Shown here in pieces: positions 23,889 to 32,429 of a stretch of DNA of 42,063 nucleotides. The stretch covers positions 1-42,063 of the forward strand of contig JASGLT010000017.1 of assembly GCA_030156945.1 (NCBI GenBank), read 5' to 3'. Both the position numbers and the translations under genes were made by a program. Origin of the DNA: Thermococcaceae archaeon. Its GTDB lineage: Archaea > Methanobacteriota_B > Thermococci > Thermococcales > Thermococcaceae. Under the pieces are notes generated by a model. It saw nothing but the letters and a program-made list of their open reading frames with translations, did no database searches and was not told where the DNA came from. The stretch's first letter is position 1. Every line of letters starts with the position of its first letter.

Positions 23889-24655
23889 GAAAGATTTTTG
23901 TAAAACCCCGGGATTTGGTGGTCCCTGGAACTTTGCTTGCCCAGGGGCCCTTTAAGAACGGCAGAGGGACTTTTAGAGAAGGGAACAGGATCTACTCAAC
24001 AGTTACCGGCCTTGTGGAGATCAGGGGCGACCTCATACGCGTTATTCCCCTTGAAGGGCCGTACATCCCAGAGGTCGGAGACAACGTTCTTGGAAAGATC
24101 ACCGACGTGAGGTTCTCAAACTGGAGCGTGGACATCGGAGCGCCCTACGAGGCCAATCTGAGGGTCCAGGATGCAGTGGAAGAGCGCATAGACCTCCTGA
24201 AGACCGATCTAAGAAAGATATTCGACATAGGAGACATTATCTACGCGAGGATAAAGGCCTACAACGAGATAAACCAGATAGACCTGACGACCAAGGGCAT
24301 GCCCTTCAGAGGAGGCCCTCTGAGGGGAGGACAGCTCGTCATGATAACGCCCTCAAAGGTCCCAAGACTCATCGGAAAGGGCGGTTCAATGATAAACATG
24401 ATAAAAGAGCTCACAGGGACCCGTATAATTGTCGGACAGAACGGATGGGTATGGGTCAGCGGGAAGAACGAAGAGCTTGAAAAACTCGCCATAGACGCGA
24501 TTCTAAAAGTCAACAGGGAGAGCCACACGGGAGGACTCACCGACAGGGTCAGGGAAATGCTCCTCAAAAGGCTTGCAGAGCTGAAGGAGCAGGGAATTAT
24601 TGAAGAAATCCCCAACGTTAACAAAGAGGGGAAGGTGGAGAATGATGATGGGTAG
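23885..24655 (+). CDS. rrp4: Exosome RNA-binding subunit Rrp4
   Basis: 256 residues. It has an N-terminal beta domain (to about 60), an S1 domain (about 63-138, [21 protein letters not shown]) and a KH domain with [13 protein letters not shown] (about 160-172). Rrp4 caps the Rrp41-Rrp42 hexamer and feeds RNA into the channel. It overlaps the 3' end of SBDS by 4 bp and runs 11 bp into rrp41. Confidence 0.95.
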   Translation: MRKIFVKPRDLVVPGTLLAQGPFKNGRGTFREGNRIYSTVTGLVEIRGDLIRVIPLEGPYIPEVGDNVLGKITDVRFSNWSVDIGAPYEANLRVQDAVEERIDLLKTDLRKIFDIGDIIYARIKAYNEINQIDLTTKGMPFRGGPLRGGQLVMITPSKVPRLIGKGGSMINMIKELTGTRIIVGQNGWVWVSGKNEELEKLAIDAILKVNRESHTGGLTDRVREMLLKRLAELKEQGIIEEIPNVNKEGKVENDDG

Positions 24656-25394
24656 ACCAGAGGGATTAAAGCTCATAGATGAGAACGGAAGGAGAATAGA
24701 CGGGAGAAAAAAGTACGAGCTCAGGCCCATAAAAATGGAGGTTGGTGTTCTCAAAAACGCTGATGGTTCCGCTTACGTTGAGTGGGGCAAGAACAAGATT
24801 CTGGCCGCAGTTTATGGGCCCAGGGAGATTCACCCCAAACACCTCCAGAGGCCCGAGAGGGCTATACTCAGAGTCCGCTACAGCATGGCTCCCTTCAGCG
24901 TTGAGGAGAGAAAGAAGCCCGGACCGGACAGGAGGAGCGTTGAAATAAGCAAGGTCATCAGGGTGGCCCTCGAGCCGGCACTAATCCTGGAGATGTTTCC
25001 GAGAACGTCAATAGACATATTCATTGAGGTTCTACAGGCCGATGCGGGCACGAGGGTTGCGGGAGTTACTGCAGCATCACTGGCACTTGCTGATGCCGGA
25101 ATACCAATGAAGGACCTCGTTGCTGCTTGTGCGGCGGGAAAAGTTGACGGTGAAATAGTCCTCGACCTGAACAAGGAGGAGGACAACTACGGAGAGGCCG
25201 ACGTGCCGGTTGCAATAATGCCCATAAAGAACGACATCACCCTGCTCCAGATGGACGGGTACCTAACCAAAGATGAGTTCCTTGAGGCAGTGAGGCTTGC
25301 AATAAAGGGTGCAAAGGCCGTCTACCAGAAGCAGAGGGAAGCCCTCAGACTGAAGTACCTCAAAATAGCCGAGGAGGTCGAGGGAGGTGAGTGA
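24645..25394 (+). CDS. rrp41: Exosome 3'-5' exoribonuclease subunit Rrp41
   Basis: 249 residues, RNase PH fold and the phosphorolytic, catalytic subunit of the archaeal exosome. The characteristic N-terminus [19 protein letters not shown], the RNA/phosphate-binding Arg-rich segment [11 protein letters not shown] and the catalytic region [14 protein letters not shown] are intact. Three consecutive ATGs (24642, 24645, 24648) follow GGTGG. The middle one gives the best spacing and the 249-residue length I recall for Pyrococcus Rrp41. Confidence 0.95.
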   Translation: MMGRPEGLKLIDENGRRIDGRKKYELRPIKMEVGVLKNADGSAYVEWGKNKILAAVYGPREIHPKHLQRPERAILRVRYSMAPFSVEERKKPGPDRRSVEISKVIRVALEPALILEMFPRTSIDIFIEVLQADAGTRVAGVTAASLALADAGIPMKDLVAACAAGKVDGEIVLDLNKEEDNYGEADVPVAIMPIKNDITLLQMDGYLTKDEFLEAVRLAIKGAKAVYQKQREALRLKYLKIAEEVEGGE

Positions 25395-25395
25395 A

Positions 25396-26205
25396 ATGGA
25401 AGTGATGGCAGGAATAATGCGCGACCACATCCTGAACCTCCTGAGGGAGGGCAAGCGCATAGACGGCCGCGGTCTAGAGGACTACCGAGACGTTGAGATC
25501 AAGGTAAACGTCATCGAAAAGGCCAACGGCTCGGCATGGGTAAAGCTCGGAAACACACAGGTGCTCGTTGGAATCAAGGTCGAGACCGGTGAGCCCTTCC
25601 CGGACCTGCCCGACAAGGGGGTTATAACGACCAACGTGGAGCTCGTTCCACTGGCCTCCCCAAGCTTTGAACCAGGACCCCCAGACGAAAACGCGATAGA
25701 GCTCGCCAGGGTCGTGGACAGGGGCATAAGGGAAAGCGGTGCCGTGGAGCTTGAGAAGCTCGTGATAGTTCCAGGAAAGCTCGTGAGGGTGGTGTTCATA
25801 GACGTCTACGTCCTCGACCACGACGGAAACCTGCTCGACGCCACTGGAATAGCCGCCATAGCAGCATTGCTGAGCACAAAGATGCCAAAAATCGTGTACC
25901 ACGAGGACACTGAAGAGATCGAGGTCCTTGAGGAGCTGGAGCCCCTCCCCGTCACGAAAGCTCCTATTCCGGTCACGTTTGCAAAAATAGGAAGTACCCT
26001 GCTCGTAGACCCCGTCCTGGACGAGGAGATGGTAATGGAAGGCAGGCTCACCATAACAACTGACGAAAACGGGATGATATCTTCAGTGCAGAAGGGAGAG
26101 GGAGGAGCCTTCAAACTGGAGGAGGTCATGTACGCCCTTGACGTTGCCCTTAAAAAAGCTTCAGAGCTCAGAGAAAGGATATTCAAGGCCCTAGAGGCCT
26201 CTTGA
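25396..26205 (+). CDS. rrp42: Exosome subunit Rrp42
   Basis: 269 residues, RNase PH fold. Rrp42 is the non-catalytic partner that alternates with Rrp41 in the ring and shapes the active site. REGKRIDGRGLEDYRDVEI and LASPSFEPGPPDENAIELAR are typical. The ATG at 25396 follows GGAGGTGAG, which lies in the end of rrp41, leaving 1 bp between the genes. It is the last gene of the superoperon before a T-rich terminator. Confidence 0.95.
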   Translation: MEVMAGIMRDHILNLLREGKRIDGRGLEDYRDVEIKVNVIEKANGSAWVKLGNTQVLVGIKVETGEPFPDLPDKGVITTNVELVPLASPSFEPGPPDENAIELARVVDRGIRESGAVELEKLVIVPGKLVRVVFIDVYVLDHDGNLLDATGIAAIAALLSTKMPKIVYHEDTEEIEVLEELEPLPVTKAPIPVTFAKIGSTLLVDPVLDEEMVMEGRLTITTDENGMISSVQKGEGGAFKLEEVMYALDVALKKASELRERIFKALEAS

Positions 26206-26208
26206 ACC

Positions 26209-26232
26209 TTTTTGATTTTTGCCCTTTGTTTG
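26209..26232 (+). terminator. T-rich terminator after the exosome operon
   Basis: Three T tracts (TTTTT, TTTTT and TTT) follow the rrp42 stop codon within 30 bp without a hairpin, in keeping with archaeal oligo-T termination. The next gene has its own TATA element at about 26248-26255. Confidence 0.6.
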
Positions 26233-26305
26233 CCCAACAGGGAAAAGAAATATAAATGGGAAGCTCAAAATTAACTTAGCCTTATGGTCAATGGGGGGAC
26301 AAGTC

Positions 26306-26698
26306 ATGGGATTGTTTGACAGCATAACCAAAAGAGAAAAGCCTCAGAAGAAGGCTCCTTCGGCTATTAAAAGGGAGGTAACTTCAAGGCATGACATCGA
26401 TGTTGTTCCTCTTGAAGAGGATGTCATTGCTGCGGAGCTCGTGAAGCCTCAGATAAGGTACGTGCGGAAGATCGTTGTGACGAGCTACTCCGATCTGGAG
26501 AGGATTTCGGATGAACTCCAAGGGGGTAATATAGTCATCGTCGACCTCGGCCCCCTTGAATCAAGGCCGGACCTCATTGAAAAGGTTGCCGAGCAGATAA
26601 AGGGAATGGTCAACGCTCTCGACGGACAGGCTGCCAGAATATGCAGGCACGAGATAAAGCTCCTGCTCGTCCCGTCTGATATAAAAATCGCCAAGTGA
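26306..26698 (+). CDS. sepF: Cell division protein SepF
   Basis: 130 residues. The N-terminal MGLFDSITKREK is the membrane-targeting amphipathic start typical of SepF. The C-terminal 80 residues form the SepF/DUF552 core (KIVVTSYSDLERISDELQGG, IVDLGPLESRPD, MVNALDGQAARI). SepF anchors FtsZ to the membrane in archaea lacking FtsA. The ATG at 26306 lies 6 nt after a G-rich site; an in-frame ATG at 26291 would add five residues. AATATAAAT near 26248 fits its TATA box. A pyrimidine-rich T tract follows the stop. Confidence 0.88.
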   Translation: MGLFDSITKREKPQKKAPSAIKREVTSRHDIDVVPLEEDVIAAELVKPQIRYVRKIVVTSYSDLERISDELQGGNIVIVDLGPLESRPDLIEKVAEQIKGMVNALDGQAARICRHEIKLLLVPSDIKIAK

Positions 26699-26761
26699 GC
26701 TCTCTTCTTTTTAACTTTCAACCTATTGGTTTATAAAGCCCACAAGTTAGGGGGTTCTGTG

Positions 26762-27445
26762 ATGGACATGGGTAGCGGTAAAGAGGGCTCCAAGGACATT
26801 CAGGTAGTGACACTCGGCGACTGTCCCATATGCGGAGGTAAGGGGACCTTAAAAGCCATCCAGCATGTTCACGAGATACCCTACTTCGGAAAGGTCATGG
26901 AGAGCACGATAATCTGCGAGAAGTGCGGTTATAGAAACGCCGACGTCATGATTCTCGAAGACAGGCCGCCAAAGCTCTACACGGTCAAAGTTGAGGAGGA
27001 GAAAGACCTGTTCACTCGCGTCGTAAGGAGCAAAAGCAGTACCATAGAGCTGAAGGAGATAGGAGTGAAAATTGAACCCGGTCCTGCCGCTGAAGGCTTT
27101 GTAAGCAACGTTGAGGGAGTCCTTGAGAGGGTCAGGGAGACCCTCCTGATGGCGAGGGAGTTCAGGAGGCAGGAGGGCGATGAGGAAGCTGTCAAAAAGG
27201 CCGACGAGATACTCGAATACATCCAGGATGTCAAGGAGGGAAAGAAGCCATTAACCGTGCAGATAATGGACCCCCTTGGAAACAGCGCCCTGGTAGGAGA
27301 GAAAGTGAAGAGCAGGCTCCTAACCGAGGAGGAGATCAAAAAGCTCAGCCTTGGCCCCTACGTGCTCATTCCGGAGGTCAATGAAGAGGGCGCTCCAGAA
27401 GAGGAGAGGAAGAGCACTGATGAAGGAAACTCAGGGGATAACTAG
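26762..27445 (+). CDS. ZPR1-related zinc finger protein
   Basis: 227 residues. One zinc finger of the ZPR1 type is visible: LGDCPICGGKGTLKAI followed by TIICEKCGYRNADVMILED, i.e. CxxC-N-CxxC. The ZPR1 beta domain continues with RVVRSKSSTIELKEIGVKIEPGP and SNVEGVLERV. In eukaryotes ZPR1 acts on nascent eEF1A; the archaeal single-copy form is uncharacterised. TTTATAAA (26730-26737) lies about 28 bp before the ATG, so the message is probably leaderless. Its last 4 bp overlap the convergent DUF365-like gene (CTAG). Confidence 0.85.
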   Translation: MDMGSGKEGSKDIQVVTLGDCPICGGKGTLKAIQHVHEIPYFGKVMESTIICEKCGYRNADVMILEDRPPKLYTVKVEEEKDLFTRVVRSKSSTIELKEIGVKIEPGPAAEGFVSNVEGVLERVRETLLMAREFRRQEGDEEAVKKADEILEYIQDVKEGKKPLTVQIMDPLGNSALVGEKVKSRLLTEEEIKKLSLGPYVLIPEVNEEGAPEEERKSTDEGNSGDN

Positions 27446-27966
27446 AGATAAACGACGTCCCTCGCGAGAAGGTCTTCAATTAGGGCCCTTACCCACGGCT
27501 TTCTCGTTTTTCTTGAGAGGTGGATTATGCCCTCCACGTGGATCCCATAGCGCTCCTTCATCTCCTCCCTGCTCATCGGCTCCTTGAAGAGGAACGGCCT
27601 CTCGATAGTGAAGGCGTATCCGTACTCCCTTATGTAATTGCCGAGCCACCTCTTACCGTTCTCCCCGTGGACGAGTGTTAGCCCGCTGGTTTCCTTCGTC
27701 ATCTCCCACAGCGTGTCGAGGTCTGCCTTGATAACTTCACCCACCTCAAAGCCGCCCGCTATCGTCCCCCTCTGCGTTAGGGTCTGCTCCTCGTGGAGAC
27801 CAAGCCTTCTCAGAGTATCCCTGAGCTCGTAGGGGTTTCCCCTCGCCACGTAGAGGAAGACGATGTCTCCTTCACCGAAGGCCCTGCTCTTCCTGAGCTC
27901 TACCGTCTTGAGTCCCCTGAATATCAGCTCAGCGTAGACCTGGTGCAGGGCTATGACGTGCTCCAT
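27442..27966 (-). CDS. DUF365/ASCH-like PUA-fold protein
   Basis: 174 residues. The start HVIALHQVYAELIFRGLKTVELRK is the ASCH/PUA-type pattern in which a short loop carries the GxKxxE motif implicated in nucleic-acid or modified-base binding. KSRAFGEGDIVFLYVARG follows as the next strand. It is probably an RNA-binding or base-modification-related protein, but no reaction is known. GGTGGAATC precedes the ATG. It shares a 50-bp divergent promoter with a small membrane protein. Confidence 0.75.
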   Translation of the reverse strand: MEHVIALHQVYAELIFRGLKTVELRKSRAFGEGDIVFLYVARGNPYELRDTLRRLGLHEEQTLTQRGTIAGGFEVGEVIKADLDTLWEMTKETSGLTLVHGENGKRWLGNYIREYGYAFTIERPFLFKEPMSREEMKERYGIHVEGIIHLSRKTRKPWVRALIEDLLARDVVYL

Positions 27967-27985
27967 GATTCCACCGTTCGAAAGG

Positions 27986-27992
27986 TATAAAA
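27986..27992. promoter_or_regulatory. Central TATA element between divergent genes
   Basis: TATAAAA on the plus strand, TTTTATA on the minus strand. Its centre is 27 bp from the plus-strand ATG at 28016 and 23 bp from the minus-strand ATG at 27966, so one element may direct both genes. Confidence 0.45.
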
Positions 27993-28015
27993 CCCATTAA
28001 AAAGAGTTTGGGTTG

Positions 28016-28423
28016 ATGAGGAAAACTCGGGTGATCGATAAGAAAACGCACAGAATTTTGATGGGATCGGTCCTCATAGAGTTTGTCGCTACATTACTGG
28101 GCTTTGTCGCATCTGAACCAGCCCTCCCCTTGGTATTCCTAAGCCAAGCCATTGTCTTCCTCGTTCTTGACAGGCTTGGCCTCTCAGCCTTGGAGGTTGA
28201 CTTTGATTGTTCTACTTACACGATATACCCGAGTTCCAACTTTTCTAAGGTGATAATTGAGAATGGAGAGAGAAAGACCCTTCCCCTGCTCCCGGGCAGG
28301 AAAATAGTAGAGATAAGTGGAAAAGAGATTGTGTTGGGAGTCCGACCGAAGCGCTTCCTCCCAACAGTTCTCGTGGAGTTTGAGGGAGAGGAAATCAAAC
28401 TATCCCAAGTGCCGCCTTTATGA
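28016..28423 (+). CDS. Small membrane protein with a soluble beta domain
   Basis: 135 residues. Two membrane helices (about 14-33 and 38-56) are followed by a 75-residue beta-rich cytoplasmic part. The ATG at 28016 lacks a clear Shine-Dalgarno site and is 27 bp from TATAAAA, so it is probably leaderless; TTG 28013 is in frame. Its 3' end overlaps homoserine dehydrogenase by 29 bp, convergent. No family recognised. Confidence 0.65.
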   Translation: MRKTRVIDKKTHRILMGSVLIEFVATLLGFVASEPALPLVFLSQAIVFLVLDRLGLSALEVDFDCSTYTIYPSSNFSKVIIENGERKTLPLLPGRKIVEISGKEIVLGVRPKRFLPTVLVEFEGEEIKLSQVPPL

Positions 28424-29399
28424 TGTCGCTCACAACGCCACTTGCCGTCTCTTTTAGCCCCGCTCCAGCCCCCCTTATCACGAGCTCTCCCAGGAGGTCC
28501 GTCTTTATGACGGCCGCATTCTGAGTGGAGGAAACTGCAAGGGGGCTCGACCTCGGAACTTCAAGGGGCTCCACCGAAACTCTGCCCTCTTCAACCTTCG
28601 CCACCAGTCTGAGCGTCTTTCCATTCTCTCTGGCCTTTCTCACATCCTCTGAAGTTATTTCATCTATTCCCCTCCTCGAAATCTCGTCGAAAGTTATCGG
28701 GTAAAACGCCAGGCAGTGGAGAATCGTAGCCTTGTAGCCAGCGTCTATGCCAAGTATGTCGCCGCTGGGGTCCCTTTCTGCTATTCCAAGCTTCTGAGCC
28801 TCCTTCAGGGCCTCTTCAAACCCAAGACCCTCCTCCATCCTGCTGAGGATGTAGGTGGTGGTCCCGTTCAGAACGGCCTCTATGGACTCCACCCTATCAC
28901 CAAGCAGAGTCTCCCTCAGGAGACCTATTATCGGGGTTCCAGCCATGACCGTTGCCTCAAAGAGATAGGGAAGCCCTCTCTTCTCGGCAGCTTCAATGAT
29001 TTCTGCGTAGTGAAAGGCCAGTGGAGGTTTGTTGCTGGTAATGACACCCTTGCCACTTTCAAGGGCCCTTAGATGCCAGGTGTGGGCTTCTCTGTCATTA
29101 GTAACGTCAACGACCAAATCGGCGTTTATCTCGGCCACGGCCTCTCCAGGAGGAAGCTCGTAGACTTCATAGTCGTTTCGCCACTCAGAAAGCCTTCCAA
29201 ATCTCTCCTTTACCTCCAAAACTTCGCGGAGGTCAAGTCCCTCCGGATCCCATATGAGGGCACTCGTATCAGCGACACCGACAACATTAAACTTTAGCCC
29301 GTATCTTTCCTCGAACTCACGCCCCTTTTCGAGTAGAACCCTCGCAACGGCCCTTCCAACGTTTCCAAAGCCGAAGAGACCGAGAGTAACCTCGCCCAT
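28395..29399 (-). CDS. hom: Homoserine dehydrogenase
   Basis: A 334-residue cytoplasmic oxidoreductase reducing aspartate semialdehyde to homoserine in threonine/methionine synthesis. The dinucleotide fold has GLFGFGNVGRAVA, the substrate region VITSNKPPLAFHYAEI with its key Lys, and the family signature LNGTTTYILSRME followed by GIDAGYKATIL. There is no C-terminal ACT domain, so feedback control through one is not expected. The ATG at 29399 follows GGAGGT. It lies 31 bp downstream of the CBS-domain gene on the same strand and may be co-transcribed. Confidence 0.93.
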   Translation of the reverse strand: MGEVTLGLFGFGNVGRAVARVLLEKGREFEERYGLKFNVVGVADTSALIWDPEGLDLREVLEVKERFGRLSEWRNDYEVYELPPGEAVAEINADLVVDVTNDREAHTWHLRALESGKGVITSNKPPLAFHYAEIIEAAEKRGLPYLFEATVMAGTPIIGLLRETLLGDRVESIEAVLNGTTTYILSRMEEGLGFEEALKEAQKLGIAERDPSGDILGIDAGYKATILHCLAFYPITFDEISRRGIDEITSEDVRKARENGKTLRLVAKVEEGRVSVEPLEVPRSSPLAVSSTQNAAVIKTDLLGELVIRGAGAGLKETASGVVSDIIKAALGIV

Positions 29400-29429
29400 T
29401 CCACATACCTCCAAAAAAATAGTGGAGGA

Positions 29430-30272
29430 TCAGTTCTTCAGAATTACCCTTATTATGTCCATGTCCCTGACTATGCCCACGAGGTCGTCGTCACCCCTGA
29501 TTACGGGGAGCTGCTCTATGTGGTGCTCCACCATCTTTGTTGCGACTTCGTAGATGCTCATGTGGGGGGTTGCAACGATGAGTTTGGTGTTCATTATCTC
29601 CTCAACGGGCTTCTTAGGGAGATGCAGCTCGGATTTTTCAAACAGCAGGGTTGGGTGGCTCTCCAGAATCCAGTCCTCTTCACTGGAAGCTGCCAGTTCA
29701 GTGCTCTTCATTATCCTGACGACCTCACTGTCCTTTAGGAGGTCAGTCTCGTCCACCATTCCCACGAGCCTTCCCTCATCGTCTATAACAGGTATTGCCA
29801 TGGAGTTGGACAGAAGCAGGGCCTTAAGGGCGGCCTTTAAGGGAGTCCCCCTCCATACGACGCCAGTATTCTTCTGGTAGAACTCTTCGATAGTCACGTT
29901 CTTGAGCTTCTCGTTTTTGGAGAGGTACCTGCGTACTATGTCTCCCACCGTCAGTATTCCAACGACCTTGCCCTCGTCGTCAACCACCACCACGCGTCTG
30001 TAGTCCATCTCAAGCATCTTTCTTACGGCCTTCTTCAGGTCGTCGTTGGGTTTAACGGTCGGAACTTCCCTCTTAACGAGCATGGCGAGCTGATCTTCGT
30101 CAGGATGAAGAAGGACTCTCTTAATGCTCACTATTCCTACGAGTTTCCCCTCCCTGTTGATAACGGGGAATGACCTAACTTTATGCCTCCTAAAGAGTTC
30201 CATAGCATAATCCCGGGTTGCGGGGAGTTGTATGACAACCGGGTTCGGAGTCATCAAAGTCTTCACGCGCAT
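29430..30272 (-). CDS. Protein of four CBS domains
   Basis: 280 residues, composed of four CBS motifs in two Bateman pairs: from about residue 1 (VKTLMTPNPVVIQLPATRDY), 65 (REVPTVKPNDDL), 128 (TGVVWRGTPLKAALKALL) and 215 (VEEIMNTKLIVATPHMSIYEVA). Such proteins sense adenine nucleotides or S-adenosylmethionine. No effector domain is attached. The ATG at 30272 follows GGTGGTGAAA. Its position ahead of hom would fit a ligand-sensing role in amino-acid metabolism, but this is speculation. Confidence 0.88.
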   Translation of the reverse strand: MRVKTLMTPNPVVIQLPATRDYAMELFRRHKVRSFPVINREGKLVGIVSIKRVLLHPDEDQLAMLVKREVPTVKPNDDLKKAVRKMLEMDYRRVVVVDDEGKVVGILTVGDIVRRYLSKNEKLKNVTIEEFYQKNTGVVWRGTPLKAALKALLLSNSMAIPVIDDEGRLVGMVDETDLLKDSEVVRIMKSTELAASSEEDWILESHPTLLFEKSELHLPKKPVEEIMNTKLIVATPHMSIYEVATKMVEHHIEQLPVIRGDDDLVGIVRDMDIIRVILKN

Positions 30273-30356
30273 TTTCACCACCGGTTTAGCCTAAAGCTCC
30301 TTCATCCTATTTAAGGTTTTCATCGACTCATTTGACAGAAGGTTAAAAAGGAAACT

Positions 30357-31562
30357 TCAGCCGAGAACCGAAAGGAGCACGCCCGCGGCCACAGCCGTTC
30401 CTATAACCCCAGCAACGTTTGGCCCCATTGCGTGCATCAGCAGGAAGTTCCCCGGATCTTCTTCACTGGCCATCCTCTGAACGACCCTTGCACTCATCGG
30501 AACTGCCGAAACTCCAGCTGCACCGATCATCGGGTTTATCCTGCCTCCAGACACCTTCATCATGACCTTCCCAAGGAGCACTCCTCCAGCAGTTGCACTG
30601 GCGAAGGCCACGACACCAAGGGCAAGTATTTCAAGCGTCTGAGCCGTCAGGAAGCTGTCGGCACGCATTGTCGAGCCGACGCCGAGGCCGAGGAATATCG
30701 TCACTATGTTCATAAGCTCCTCCTGAGCCGCCTTGCTGAGCCTCTCAACAACGCCACTCTCCCTGAAGAGGTTGCCTATCATCAGCATGCCCACAAGGGG
30801 TGCGGCCGTTGGAACAAGGAGGCCAATGACTATCATTGCAACTATCGGGAAAATGACCTTCTCGCGTTTTGAAACCGGCCTGAGCTGCTCCATTCTGATC
30901 CTCCTCTCTTCTCTGCTTGTCAGTGCCTTGATGACCGGCGGCTGAATCAGGGGGACGAGACTCATGTAGCTGTAGGCTGCAACGGCAGTCGCACCGAGGA
31001 TATGGGGGGCAAGCTTGGTCGTGAGGTAAATCGTTGTCGGGCCGTCTGCACCTCCTATGATTCCTATTGAGGCTGCCTCCTTGAGGGTGAATCCGAGCGC
31101 AACGGCCGTGAGCATTGCAATAAAAACTCCTATCTGTGCCGCTGCTCCAAGGAGGGCCGTCTTTGGATCCGCTATCATTGGTCCGAAGTCCGTCATTGCC
31201 CCAAGGCCGAAGAATATCAGGAGGGGCACGACTTCTGTCTTGATTAGGAGGTAGTAAATCAGGTCAAAGAGCCCCGGCGGTCCGTATTGCTGGTTGAGGT
31301 AGGAAATCGTGGCGAAGATGTTCTCCTCCATGCCCTCGGGAAGTGTTGGGGCTATGGGCCAGTTTGCTATGTGGGAGAGGGGGAGATTGACGAGCACAGC
31401 GCTTATACCTATCGGAAGCAGCAGCAGGGGCTCCATTTCGTATCTGACCGCCAGGTATATCAGGGTAAGGCCCACGAGTATCATGATCACGTTTCCCACT
31501 GAGAGATTAAGGAGTCCCATGCTCTCGAAGAACTCCACGATAGCTCCTTCCAATCCAGTCAT
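30357..31562 (-). CDS. Na+-pumping decarboxylase membrane beta subunit
   Basis: 401 residues with about ten membrane segments. [21 protein letters not shown] is the conserved sodium-path Asp region of the OadB/MmdB family, and GNLFRESGV plus [14 protein letters not shown] are also typical. It carries out decarboxylation of carboxybiotin with Na+ export. The ATG follows GGTGAT. It is the last gene of the operon, just after the biotin carrier gene. Whether the substrate is methylmalonyl-CoA or oxaloacetate is set by the carboxyltransferase, which here looks like an acyl-CoA type. Confidence 0.93.
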   Translation of the reverse strand: MTGLEGAIVEFFESMGLLNLSVGNVIMILVGLTLIYLAVRYEMEPLLLLPIGISAVLVNLPLSHIANWPIAPTLPEGMEENIFATISYLNQQYGPPGLFDLIYYLLIKTEVVPLLIFFGLGAMTDFGPMIADPKTALLGAAAQIGVFIAMLTAVALGFTLKEAASIGIIGGADGPTTIYLTTKLAPHILGATAVAAYSYMSLVPLIQPPVIKALTSREERRIRMEQLRPVSKREKVIFPIVAMIVIGLLVPTAAPLVGMLMIGNLFRESGVVERLSKAAQEELMNIVTIFLGLGVGSTMRADSFLTAQTLEILALGVVAFASATAGGVLLGKVMMKVSGGRINPMIGAAGVSAVPMSARVVQRMASEEDPGNFLLMHAMGPNVAGVIGTAVAAGVLLSVLG

Positions 31563-31568
31563 GCCTTA

Positions 31569-32039
31569 TCACCCGAGTTCAATCAGTGCTTGTCCGGTTT
31601 CAACTGTGTCGCCTTCCTTAACGAGGATCTTCTTCACAACGCCATCTTTGGGTGCGGGTATTTCGTTCTCCATTTTCATTGCCTCAAGGATTAAGAGTCC
31701 CTGGCCGGTCTTCACTTGCTCACCCTCTTTCACGAGTATCCTGAGGATTTTCCCAGGCATCGGTGCTGTAACGACACCCTCACCTCCGGTTGCTGGGGCG
31801 GGAGTGGGTGCCGCTGGCGCTGGAGCCGGAGCTGGGGCGGGAGCAGGGGCTGGTGATGGAGCTGGAGCGCTTGGGGCAGAAGCTGGGGCACCGGCAAGAG
31901 CACTCACGTCTATCCCCAGTCCCCTGGCCTCAACCTCATAGCTCTTGTCCTCGAAGCTTACCCTGAACTTCCCTCCGGGGAGCTCTTCAACCTCGACCTC
32001 ATACTCTATCCCATCGACGATGACCTTAACCTTCGCCAT
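31569..32039 (-). CDS. Biotin carboxyl carrier protein of the decarboxylase
   Basis: 156 residues. An N-terminal 45-residue beta segment (KVKVIVDGIEYEVEVEEL) is joined by a 35-residue Ala-Pro hinge to a biotinyl domain (about 85-156) with EAMKMEN; Lys120 should be biotinylated. It shuttles CO2 between the carboxyltransferase and the membrane subunit. The ATG at 32039 follows GGTGAG. It is separated from the beta subunit gene by 6 bp and from the OadG-like gene by 2 bp. Confidence 0.94.
   Translation of the reverse strand: MAKVKVIVDGIEYEVEVEELPGGKFRVSFEDKSYEVEARGLGIDVSALAGAPASAPSAPAPSPAPAPAPAPAPAPAAPTPAPATGGEGVVTAPMPGKILRILVKEGEQVKTGQGLLILEAMKMENEIPAPKDGVVKKILVKEGDTVETGQALIELG
31795..31900 (-). 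repeat. Ala-Pro hinge repeat in the biotin carrier
   Basis: Alternating GCN/CCN codons encode an Ala-Pro dipeptide hinge with a few Ser and Thr. It is the flexible tether that lets the biotinyl domain swing between partner subunits. Confidence 0.8.
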
Positions 32040-32041
32040 TC

Positions 32042-32419
32042 TCACCACTTCCCTATCTCGTAGTTAAAGTCCTCAACATCCTCCATCTGAGTCTGAAGGC
32101 CGTAAAGACGCCATGAATCCGAAACCTTCCTCCTGAAGGGCAGAGGCCTCAGCTGGGCCGCCTTCTCCGCGGTGTAAGCGAGTATCGCCGCAGTTATGAC
32201 TGCCAGGTCCCTGGGCGGGATAACCGGCTTTTCTTCCGGCTTGGCCTCAGTGAAGACTGGGGTTGGGGTGGGAGCGGGAGTCTCCTTCTCAACCAGCCTC
32301 CTCTCCAGCCACCCCACAAAGTACAGCACCAGGGCCAGTATCGTAAGCACTGCAAACACCACAGTTACTCCGAGGACTGTGATGTTGAGGCCCTCAACGA
32401 ACTCGGAGACTGAAACCAT
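32042..32419 (-). CDS. OadG-like small membrane subunit of the decarboxylase
   Basis: 125 residues. One N-terminal membrane helix (about 12-38, VLGVTVVFAVLTILALVLY) is followed by a Pro-rich stretch and a cytoplasmic region with VITAAILAYTAEKA. This is the OadG/gamma-delta type subunit that holds carboxyltransferase and membrane pump together. The ATG at 32419 has GGTG 6 nt upstream. The C-terminal region may bind the carboxyltransferase. Confidence 0.85.
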   Translation of the reverse strand: MVSVSEFVEGLNITVLGVTVVFAVLTILALVLYFVGWLERRLVEKETPAPTPTPVFTEAKPEEKPVIPPRDLAVITAAILAYTAEKAAQLRPLPFRRKVSDSWRLYGLQTQMEDVEDFNYEIGKW

Positions 32420-32429
32420 CCCTAACACC

